This document shows, piece after piece, positions 1 through 4,926 of a stretch of 5,326 nt of DNA. A model generated the notes under the pieces. The model was not told the origin of the DNA and did no database searches. It saw only the letters and a program-made list of their open reading frames with translations. Position 1 is the first letter of the stretch. Each line of letters starts with the position of its first letter. The stretch lies in NCBI GenBank assembly GCA_014871545.1, contig WGSR01000115.1, forward strand, positions 1 to 5,326, given 5' to 3'. A program made the position numbers and the translations under genes. The DNA is from Collinsella sp. (GTDB lineage: Bacteria > Actinomycetota > Coriobacteriia > Coriobacteriales > Coriobacteriaceae).

Positions 1-473
1 AAGAGCTCGGTCACCATATCGAAGGCGCCATCGGCCACGGGGATATCCTTCATGTTGGCCACGAAATAGGTCGCATCACCGCGCTTGGCGGCCAAGCGCA
101 CCATCTCTTTACCAAGGTCGAAGCCGTAAGCATCCACGCCCGGTACCGCGCCCATGGCCCTGGTGTAGTAGCCCTCGCCGCAGCAAATATCGAGCAGTGT
201 CATAGGACAGCTCGTAGACGTAGCACGCCCAGACACCTGCTTGCGCACCAGCTCGACCATCGCATCGCGCAACGGCGCATAGTATCCGCGGTTCAGAAAG
301 TCACGACGACTGCGCGCCTGTGACTTGGGATCGCCCATAGAGTCGCCGCTCTTGGACGAGCGCAGTAGGTACAGATAGCCCTCGCGCGCACGGTCAAACC
401 GGTGTCCGCCCGCGCATGCAGCACCGCGCTCGTTATCCACCAGTGGCTCATGGCAAACGGGACACAACAACAT
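1..473 (-). CDS. rlmA: 23S rRNA (guanine-N1)-methyltransferase, RlmA family (3' end outside window)
   Basis: This enzyme transfers a methyl group from S-adenosylmethionine to N1 of a guanine in helix 35 of 23S rRNA. The known targets are G745 in Gram-negatives (RlmA-I) and G748 in Gram-positives (RlmA-II/TlrB). The frame is open from the ATG at 473 to the left edge, giving 157 residues against about 270 for E. coli RlmA, so roughly the C-terminal 40% is missing. An N-terminal zinc site is visible as C4, C7, C20 and H24, followed by FDRAREGYLYLL. The stretch ARSRRDFLNRGYYAPLRDA (53-71) closely matches the family. The SAM-binding motif I is LLDICCGEGYYT (93-104), with Cys97 where a Gly is usual, and a likely motif II acidic residue is D119. 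The start is supported by AAGGAG (479-484) five bases upstream. Which guanine it methylates cannot be told from this part. It diverges from the MATE gene across a repeat-bearing intergenic region. Confidence 0.9.
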   Translation of the reverse strand, partial: MLLCPVCHEPLVDNERGAACAGGHRFDRAREGYLYLLRSSKSGDSMGDPKSQARSRRDFLNRGYYAPLRDAMVELVRKQVSGRATSTSCPMTLLDICCGEGYYTRAMGAVPGVDAYGFDLGKEMVRLAAKRGDATYFVANMKDIPVADGAFDMVTEL

Positions 474-508
474 GGCAACTCCTTAGCGCGAACAACACAA
501 CGCCCACC

Positions 509-537
509 ATTGTCGCACGCCTTCCCCACCTAGTCAT
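509..537 (-). promoter_or_regulatory. candidate sigma70-type promoter for rlmA
   Basis: On the minus strand, ATGACT (537-532; 4 of 6 matches to TTGACA) and GACAAT (514-509; 4 of 6 matches to TATAAT) are separated by exactly 17 bp. This would start transcription near 502, about 30 bases before the rlmA start codon. The -35 hexamer lies inside the left arm of the palindromic repeat. The hexamers are only moderate matches, so this is a candidate from spacing and position alone. Confidence 0.3.
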
Positions 538-660
538 TGGGGACGTTCTTAAACGACTAGTCAAAAGGGACACTCTTGCGTCACTTAGGGACACTCCTTT
601 TGGTCGGTGCCAAAGAGTGTCCCCAACGAGTAGTCGTTTAAGAACGTCCCCAATGACTAG
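530..660. repeat. 131-bp nested palindromic element (REP/REPIN- or MITE-like)
   Basis: Two 30-bp arms, 530-559 and 631-660, are perfect inverted repeats; the match breaks at 529/661 and at 560/630. Each arm has a GGGGACGTTCTTAAAC-type core flanked by short CTAGTC/GACTAG inverted ends, so an arm can also fold alone. The 8-bp palindrome GACTAGTC occurs at 555-562 and 655-662. A GGGAC core occurs five times, three on plus (540-544, 567-571, 588-592) and two on minus (619-623, 646-650). Both outer ends carry CTAG (530-533, 657-660), which could be a palindromic target duplication or simply part of the repeat. No transposase is encoded. GGGGAC-headed palindromes of this kind resemble REP sequences mobilised in trans by RAYT (REP-associated tyrosine) transposases; that assignment is inference. 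Open frames crossing it are translations of the repeat, not genes. Confidence 0.8.
567..623. repeat. inner inverted/direct repeat set of the nested element
   Basis: GGGACACTCTT at 567-577 is a perfect 11-bp inverted match to 613-623. A second direct copy, GGGACACTC at 588-596, competes for the same partner. This alternative pairs 588-596 with 615-623 and 599-603 (TTTGG) with 610-614 (CCAAA), leaving a two-base bulge and a six-base loop at 604-609. The core sequence (GGGACACTC) differs from that of the outer arms (GGGGACGTTC), so two related repeat families appear to be nested. The long outer stem plus either inner stem would form one extended hairpin in single-stranded DNA or RNA. Confidence 0.75.
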
Positions 661-724
661 TCGATTAGGAGTATCATCATCTGCGCAAATAAGCACGAAA
701 GAGCATATTAGAGATTGAGAGCGT

Positions 725-2107
725 ATGGCTGATACCGCATCTAAGCACATCGATATGACCACCGGCTCGCTGTGGCGCAATATTCCCCTGTTTGCCTTCC
801 CCGTGGCCGCCACGAGCATCTTGGAGCAGCTGTCGAACCTCATCGCCACGGTCATTATCGGTAACTTCTCGGGCGACCAGGGAACCCTCGCCATGGCGGC
901 GGTCGGCTCCAATGTTCCGCTTACCAGTCTTATGCTCAACCTGTTTATTGGCATGTCGCTTGGCTCCAACGTGGTCATCGCCAACGCTATCGGCCGCGAC
1001 GATCAGAACATGGTCAAACGCGCCGTCCATACCTCGATTTTAATGGCGCTCGTGGGCTTTGTCGTCATCGCGCTGGGCGAGATCTTTGCCGAGCCCATGC
1101 TCGCCGCCCTCAACGTTCCCGCCGAAACCATGCCGCTCGCTTCGCTCTACCTGCGCGTCTTTTTGCTGAGCATGCCCTCGATCTTGCTCTACAACTTTGA
1201 GGCTGCGATCTTCCGCTCCGTCGGCATCACCCGCATGCCGCTGCAGGCGCTTGCCGTGTCCACCGTCCTCAACATTGGCCTGGACCTCATCTTTGTCCCT
1301 GTACTCCACTGGGGCGTCGCGGGCGTCGCCATCGCCACCGCCATCGCTTACACCGTCAGCGCCGCTACGCTTTTTATCCGCCTACTCAAGACCGACTCCG
1401 TCGTCCGCGTCACCCCACGCGACCTGGCTATCGACCCCGTCGCCCTCAAGCGCATCGTCAAGATTGGCCTGCCCGCCGGCATCCAAAGCGCCGTCTTTGC
1501 CGTCGCCAACATCATCATCCAGTCCGCCATCAACAGCCTGGGCACCGAGGTCATGGCGGCATCGAGCGCCGCTATGAGCTTGGAGTACGTGTGCTATAAC
1601 CTGCTCAACAGCTTTAGCCAGGCTTGCACCACCTTTGTGGGACAAAACCACGGTGCCCGCCAGATCGACCGCTGCACCAAAACGCTTAAGGTCTGCCTGG
1701 TCGAAGGCGGTATCGTCGCGCTCACCACAATTATCGTTATTGTCGGCCTGGGGCGTGAGATCTTGTCGCTGTTCAACAGTGATCCCAACATCGTCTCGAT
1801 CGGCTATATCCGCGTGTGCTCGATCTTCCCGGCGTACGCCTTTAGCATGTTCTACGAAAACATGTCCGGCTACCTGCGCGGCTTTGGTATCTCGCTCACG
1901 CCCGCCCTCATCACCATGATCTGCGTCTGCGGCATCCGCTTCTATTGGGTGTTCTGCGTGTTCCCGCACTTCCGCACCTTTGCGAACATCATGATGGTCT
2001 ACCCCATCAGCCTGGGCACCACGGCGTTCTTTATGGTCGTGGCGGTGCTACTCTGCCACCCGGCACACACCTATCGCGCCACCCAAGCCAAAGCGACAGC
2101 CCGCTAA
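725..2107 (+). CDS. MATE-family multidrug/toxin efflux transporter
   Basis: This is a cytoplasmic-membrane antiporter expected to expel cationic drugs or metabolites in exchange for Na+ or H+. The 460 residues fit the usual 440-480. About twelve hydrophobic segments can be placed near 18-42, 55-80, 102-122, 138-160, 172-195, 198-219, 245-268, 280-305, 322-343, 358-380, 392-413 and 422-444. Family-typical stretches are AAVGSNVP (58-65), LNIGLDLIFV (182-191), the start of the second half at GLPAGIQS (248-255), QSAINSLG (266-273) and TTFVGQNHGAR (302-312). The N-terminus matches the usual lead-in (residues 11-20, MTTGSLWRNI). The ATG at 725 leaves a normal ten-residue lead; an alternative ATG is at 755. 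There is no strong SD, only GA-rich sequence at 711-721. A possible -10 TATCAT lies at 672-677 just after the palindromic repeat, without a convincing -35. The substrate cannot be read from sequence. Confidence 0.92.
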   Translation: MADTASKHIDMTTGSLWRNIPLFAFPVAATSILEQLSNLIATVIIGNFSGDQGTLAMAAVGSNVPLTSLMLNLFIGMSLGSNVVIANAIGRDDQNMVKRAVHTSILMALVGFVVIALGEIFAEPMLAALNVPAETMPLASLYLRVFLLSMPSILLYNFEAAIFRSVGITRMPLQALAVSTVLNIGLDLIFVPVLHWGVAGVAIATAIAYTVSAATLFIRLLKTDSVVRVTPRDLAIDPVALKRIVKIGLPAGIQSAVFAVANIIIQSAINSLGTEVMAASSAAMSLEYVCYNLLNSFSQACTTFVGQNHGARQIDRCTKTLKVCLVEGGIVALTTIIVIVGLGREILSLFNSDPNIVSIGYIRVCSIFPAYAFSMFYENMSGYLRGFGISLTPALITMICVCGIRFYWVFCVFPHFRTFANIMMVYPISLGTTAFFMVVAVLLCHPAHTYRATQAKATAR

Positions 2108-2134
2108 ACACCGCACCCAACGCTACGCCAGTCA

Positions 2135-3001
2135 TTAATTGACAATATGCGAGCTCATATAGTCGATAAAGCGCCTCGTGGCGATAGGCATGGTGTCCCA
2201 GCTGCGCCAGGCCGCCACCACGTCGCGCGAGGGGGCATGCACGATGGGCCGCACACGAATATCGGCTCGCATGCCCTCCACAGTACGACGGTAGAGCATG
2301 CTCACGCCTAGGCCCTCCTCCACCATCGCCATGATGGTGTAGTCGTCGGTCACCTCGCTCGTCACGTGCGGCGACAGCCCATGCGCCGCAAATGCATCGA
2401 GCACCAGGCTCTGTTCGCCCTCATCCAGCAGTACAAACGGCTCGGACGCCAGGTCGGCGAGTGTCACCTTTTCCTTTGCCGTCAGCGGATGCGCGGCCGG
2501 CAACAATGCCACCAACTCGTCGTGATAGACCACGCGCTTCTCGAGCCCAGCGGTAAATCCGCGTGCCGTAAAGCAAAAATCAACCACGCCATCGTGCACC
2601 CACTGGGCGTTGCGCGTGTAATCGCCCTGCTTGAGGGTAAAGCGTACGCCCGGGTGCAGGGCTCCAAAATCGCGGATCACGCGCGGCAATACGGTTCGAC
2701 TCACGTTGGTAAACGTCGCGATGCGAATATCAGTCGACGAAAGTCCCAGCAGCTCCTGGCGCTTGCCCTCGAGCTCGGCCTCGGCGGTCACAATCTGGCG
2801 CAGGTACGGCAGATATTGTTTACCGTCGCGCGTAAGCGACACGCCCTGCTTGCCGCGCTCGATAATCGTAGTGCCCAGCTCGCGCTCGAGTGCCTTGACG
2901 GCCTGGCTCACCGCACTTTGCGTATAGCCCAGCTCGTCGGCCGCACGTTTCAGACTGCCGCGATCGACTACCATACAAACAATCTGATACCGCGATGCCA
3001 T
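2135..3001 (-). CDS. LysR-family transcriptional regulator
   Basis: This cytoplasmic DNA-binding regulator has 288 residues, typical of the family. A winged helix-turn-helix occupies about residues 4-62, with the recognition region GSLKRAADELGYTQSAVSQ (15-33) followed by VKALERELGTTIIERG. A linker helix runs to about 88. From about 91 (DIRIATFTNVSRTVLPRVI) to the C-terminus is a periplasmic-binding-protein-like effector domain with two lobes; GLGVSMLYRR (230-239) is a common conserved turn. The effector is unknown. The ATG at 3001 is preceded by GGAGG (3006-3010) with a four-base gap. It is divergent from the EamA transporter, so that gene is its most likely target (inference from gene order). 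Its 3' end faces the MATE stop codon with a 27-bp gap in which I see no terminator hairpin, so the two convergent transcripts may overlap. Confidence 0.93.
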   Translation of the reverse strand: MASRYQIVCMVVDRGSLKRAADELGYTQSAVSQAVKALERELGTTIIERGKQGVSLTRDGKQYLPYLRQIVTAEAELEGKRQELLGLSSTDIRIATFTNVSRTVLPRVIRDFGALHPGVRFTLKQGDYTRNAQWVHDGVVDFCFTARGFTAGLEKRVVYHDELVALLPAAHPLTAKEKVTLADLASEPFVLLDEGEQSLVLDAFAAHGLSPHVTSEVTDDYTIMAMVEEGLGVSMLYRRTVEGMRADIRVRPIVHAPSRDVVAAWRSWDTMPIATRRFIDYMSSHIVN

Positions 3002-3026
3002 CGTGCCTCCACATCGATATGGTTGT

Positions 3027-3036
3027 AAAACGTTTT
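3027..3036. promoter_or_regulatory. AAAACGTTTT palindrome upstream of the LysR gene
   Basis: This is a perfect 10-bp palindrome, 26 bp upstream of the LysR start codon. It lies where the -10 region would fall for the TTGACA at 3056-3051 on the minus strand. It could be an operator for autoregulation or for another repressor; AT-rich palindromes of this size also occur by chance. No second copy is seen in the window. Confidence 0.3.
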
Positions 3037-3050
3037 GCCATGGCTTTTTC

Positions 3051-3056
3051 TGTCAA
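3051..3056 (-). promoter_or_regulatory. consensus -35 element (TTGACA) for the LysR gene
   Basis: A perfect TTGACA reads on the minus strand toward the LysR gene, about 50 bases before its start codon. The hexamer 17 bp downstream is ACGTTT, a poor -10 match. The promoter may therefore depend on an activator, or have a non-consensus -10 (TACAAC lies further on, with an overlong 23-bp spacing). This is the only perfect -35 seen in this intergenic region. Confidence 0.4.
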
Positions 3057-3060
3057 CATT

Positions 3061-3079
3061 AGTATTTCTTAATCATACT
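3061..3079. promoter_or_regulatory. candidate LysR-type binding dyad AGTAT-N9-ATACT
   Basis: AGTAT (3061-3065) and ATACT (3075-3079) form a perfect interrupted dyad centred at 3070 between the divergent LysR and EamA genes. LysR-type regulators typically bind interrupted AT-rich dyads near -65 of the gene they control and near their own promoter. The centre here is about 59 bp upstream of the transcription start predicted from the candidate EamA promoter, and just upstream of the LysR -35. The symmetric pair is T-N13-A rather than the textbook T-N11-A, so the site is plausible but not diagnostic. Confidence 0.4.
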
Positions 3080-3093
3080 GAAGATACATTCGC

Positions 3094-3122
3094 TTTACTA
3101 CATCAACATCTGGGAGCAGAAT
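3094..3122 (+). promoter_or_regulatory. candidate promoter for the EamA transporter gene
   Basis: TTTACT (3094-3099; 4 of 6 matches to TTGACA) and CAGAAT (3117-3122; 4 of 6 matches to TATAAT) are spaced by 17 bp. The predicted start near 3129 would give a leader of about 30 bases. The distance from the dyad at 3061-3079 fits activation or repression by the divergent LysR regulator. The hexamers are moderate and other choices exist. Confidence 0.35.
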
Positions 3123-3154
3123 CCTTTTTGCGTAACCGTTCTGTAACAAAAGGA
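3122..3154 (+). promoter_or_regulatory. leader hairpin that could cover the EamA-gene SD
   Basis: TCCTTTTTG (3122-3130) can pair with CAAAAGGA (3147-3154) with a single bulged T. The downstream strand contains most of the AAAGGAG Shine-Dalgarno sequence (3149-3155), which sits four bases before the ATG at 3160. The loop begins and ends with GTAAC-like sequence (3132-3136, and 3143-3147 overlapping the stem). The stem is U/A-rich and weak, and pyrimidine runs upstream of an SD can pair by chance. If transcription starts near 3129, most of the 5' strand would not be transcribed. Confidence 0.25.
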
Positions 3155-3159
3155 GTCCC

Positions 3160-4062
3160 ATGGATCGCAAAAAAGCAATCGCGCTCTCATTTTCCGTTCC
3201 CGTCGCATGGGGCTTTTCGTATCCCCTCATGAAGATTGGCATGGACAGCATGAACGCCACGAGCATCGTCGCGCTACGCTGCATCATCGCCTTTGTGGTC
3301 TGCCTGCTGCTCTTCCACAAGCACGCGTTGCGCATTAACCGCGACCTTATGGTCCGTGCCGCCATCATCGGCGCCATTATGGCAACCGAGCTCACCTGCA
3401 TGTGCCTGGGCTCTAGCCTCACCTCTGCCTCCACTGCCGGCTTTTTGCAGAGCCTGACGGTCGTGATCGTGCCGTTTGCCAACGCAGCTCTGCTGCGCCG
3501 CGCCCCCGAGCGCAAAGTGCTCGTCGGCACCGCCATCGTCACCTGCGGTATGTTGCTGCTCTCGGGCGCTGACTTCACCAGCCTGAACCCGGGCGCGCTC
3601 ATCATGCTGCTCTCCGCCTTTGTCTACGCCGGACACATCATTGTCGCCAAGCGGTTTGTCGAAGAAGTCGATCCGCTGGCTCTGGGCGTTTGGCAGCTGG
3701 GCTTTGGCGGTTTGTTCTCGGGCGTCGCGGCATTCACCTTTGGCGGCTTCACGCTTCCCAGCACGCCCAGCGAGATCGTCGTTGTCGTCGCGCTCGCACT
3801 CATCTGCTCTGCCTACGGCTTTATCACCCAGACGCTCGTGCAGCCCCACGTGCCCGCCGAGACCACCGGCTTTGCCTTCTCGCTCGAGCCGGTCTGCTCC
3901 GCTGTCTTCTCGTTCTTCCTAGTCGGCGAGGTCCTGAGCCCCATCGCCTTCCTGGGTGCAGCTCTCATCCTCACCGGCGTCATGGCGGCAACCGTCGAGC
4001 TTCCGCGCCTCCGCGCACATGGACGCGCTCGTATGGCGGGAGCGCCCGAGCGCGCCTCGTAG
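3160..4062 (+). CDS. EamA/DMT-family transporter (drug/metabolite exporter)
   Basis: This is a member of the drug/metabolite transporter superfamily, a cytoplasmic-membrane protein usually exporting amino acids, metabolites or drugs. Its 300 residues are typical. It shows two tandem EamA repeats of five segments each. The first repeat spans about 7-136 (hydrophobic stretches near 7-27, 33-52, 65-84, 90-112, 119-136). The second spans about 144-281 (144-163, 173-196, 205-224, 234-256, 262-281). Family-like sequence includes VAWGFSYPLMKIGM (15-28) and, in the second repeat, FSLEPVCSAVFSFFLVGE (240-257) followed by GAALILTGVM (266-275). A short basic tail (about 283-300) should be cytoplasmic. 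The start is fixed by AAAGGAG four bases upstream. The gene is divergent from the LysR regulator, which probably controls it. The substrate is unknown. Confidence 0.92.
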   Translation: MDRKKAIALSFSVPVAWGFSYPLMKIGMDSMNATSIVALRCIIAFVVCLLLFHKHALRINRDLMVRAAIIGAIMATELTCMCLGSSLTSASTAGFLQSLTVVIVPFANAALLRRAPERKVLVGTAIVTCGMLLLSGADFTSLNPGALIMLLSAFVYAGHIIVAKRFVEEVDPLALGVWQLGFGGLFSGVAAFTFGGFTLPSTPSEIVVVVALALICSAYGFITQTLVQPHVPAETTGFAFSLEPVCSAVFSFFLVGEVLSPIAFLGAALILTGVMAATVELPRLRAHGRARMAGAPERAS

Positions 4063-4070
4063 ACCCCGCT

Positions 4071-4093
4071 CTTCATGCAGCCGCGGCATGAAG
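4071..4093 (+). terminator. hairpin after the EamA gene, possible weak terminator
   Basis: CTTCATGC (4071-4078) and GCATGAAG (4086-4093) form a perfect 8-bp stem with a seven-base loop, starting eight bases after the EamA stop codon. No T-run follows (GCAACCGG instead), so it is not a canonical intrinsic terminator. It may stabilise the 3' end, act with Rho, or allow read-through into ung. Confidence 0.4.
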
Positions 4094-4109
4094 GCAACCG
4101 GTGCGCCTT

Positions 4110-4115
4110 TACAAT
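4110..4115 (+). promoter_or_regulatory. candidate -10 element (TACAAT) for ung
   Basis: TACAAT matches 5 of 6 bases of the sigma70 -10 consensus and lies 35 bases before the ung start codon. No acceptable -35 is present at 16-18 bp. The predicted leader would begin near 4121, inside a small AGATGC (4116-4121)/GCATCT (4129-4134) dyad. Confidence 0.4.
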
Positions 4116-4150
4116 AGATGCCAACAGAGCATCTGCCATAAAGGAGCCCC

Positions 4151-4876
4151 ATGGACACCGCAACCCGCGACCGCAACATAGCAACTTGGTTGGGCAATGC
4201 GCCGCAGCCGGTACGTGACACTACGAACCAGCTGCTCGAGCGCATCGCCCTTTTGCGTGCCGAGCAGACTATCTACCCGGCACAAGACGACATCCTCAAT
4301 GCCCTCGCCTACACCCCGGCCGACCAGGTCAAAGTTGTCATCTTGGGTCAAGACCCCTATCACGGACCCAACCAGGCCATGGGACTGTCGTTCTCGGTCC
4401 CCGCGACGCAAACCAAGTTGCCGCCGAGCCTGCGCAACATCTATAAAGAACTCAAAGCCGATCTGGGTTGCCCCATTCCCGCCACGGGAGACCTAACCCC
4501 ATGGGCACAGCAGGGCATCCTGCTCCTCAACACCACGCTCACCGTGCGCGAGCATGCCGCCAACTCGCACGCCAAACTGGGCTGGAGCACGCTCACCGAC
4601 TACGTTATCGAACGCTGCTGCCAGCTGCCCCAACCAGTCGTCTTTTTGGCATGGGGTCGCTTTGCCCAGCAGATGGTCGAAGGTAAGCTCGTCGCAACTG
4701 GTGCGGGCAAGGCAACCGACAAGTTCTGTCTGGCCTCCACACACCCCTCGCCGCTTTCGGCCAACCGTGCCACGGCAGAACTCCCAGCTTTTATGGGGTC
4801 GCGCCCCTTCTCCGCTGCCAATCGACTACTCGAACAGCACGGCTCGACCCCCGTCAACTGGACCTGCCTCGGCTAA
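4151..4876 (+). CDS. ung: uracil-DNA glycosylase, family 1
   Basis: This enzyme removes uracil from DNA by hydrolysing the N-glycosidic bond, starting base-excision repair in the cytoplasm. Its 241 residues are close to the usual 220-230. The water-activating motif GQDPYHG is at 66-72, with catalytic Asp68 (E. coli Asp64). Phe81 should stack on uracil. LLLNTTLTV (124-132) supplies Asn127, the uracil-recognising residue. VVFLAWG is at 163-169. The minor-groove loop HPSPLSAN (198-205) carries His198 (E. coli His187) and the intercalating Leu202. Compared with the E. coli sequence recalled from memory, about six residues (ATAELPA-like, 207-213) are inserted just after this loop, before FMGSRPF. 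The C-terminal GSTPVNW is family-typical. AAAGGAG (4140-4146) lies four bases before the ATG. It is probably transcribed alone or by read-through from the EamA gene. Confidence 0.97.
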   Translation: MDTATRDRNIATWLGNAPQPVRDTTNQLLERIALLRAEQTIYPAQDDILNALAYTPADQVKVVILGQDPYHGPNQAMGLSFSVPATQTKLPPSLRNIYKELKADLGCPIPATGDLTPWAQQGILLLNTTLTVREHAANSHAKLGWSTLTDYVIERCCQLPQPVVFLAWGRFAQQMVEGKLVATGAGKATDKFCLASTHPSPLSANRATAELPAFMGSRPFSAANRLLEQHGSTPVNWTCLG

Positions 4877-4890
4877 AAATCGATACATCA

Positions 4891-4925
4891 AAAACGCGCC
4901 CGACGGCTTTCCATCGGGCGCATTT
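4891..4925. terminator. shared terminator hairpin between convergent ung and SDR genes
   Basis: GCGCCCGA (4896-4903) and TCGGGCGC (4914-4921) form a perfect 8-bp GC-rich stem. Two more G-C pairs follow past a mismatch (4905-4906 with 4911-4912), around a CTTT loop. AAA (4892-4894) also pairs with TTT (4923-4925) outside. On the minus strand the stem is followed by G then TTTTT (4894-4890), a good intrinsic terminator for the SDR gene, which stops at 4927. On the plus strand only ATTT follows, a weaker signal for ung, which stops at 4876. Confidence 0.85.
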
Positions 4926-4926
4926 C

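Noticed and set aside
293..529. 78-residue minus-strand frame overlapping rlmA
   Set aside because: It is an out-of-frame shadow; the rlmA frame has the zinc ligands, the SAM motif and the SD.
416..718. 100-residue plus-strand frame antisense to rlmA and through the repeat
   Set aside because: It overlaps the well-supported rlmA N-terminus and encodes repeat-derived sequence.
448..984. 178-residue minus-strand open frame crossing the palindromic repeat and the MATE start
   Set aside because: It is antisense to the MATE gene and its C-terminal half is translation of the repeat (VIGDVLKRL, TSRLRTSPMT). It has no SD support and no family resemblance.
2366..3028. 220-residue plus-strand open frame antisense to the LysR gene
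   Set aside because: It is a GC-rich codon shadow of the regulator, low in family-like motifs, and the opposite strand is clearly coding.
3069..3605. 178-residue minus-strand frame over the EamA gene start
   Set aside because: It is antisense to a clear membrane transporter and runs through the control region; no motif or SD supports it.
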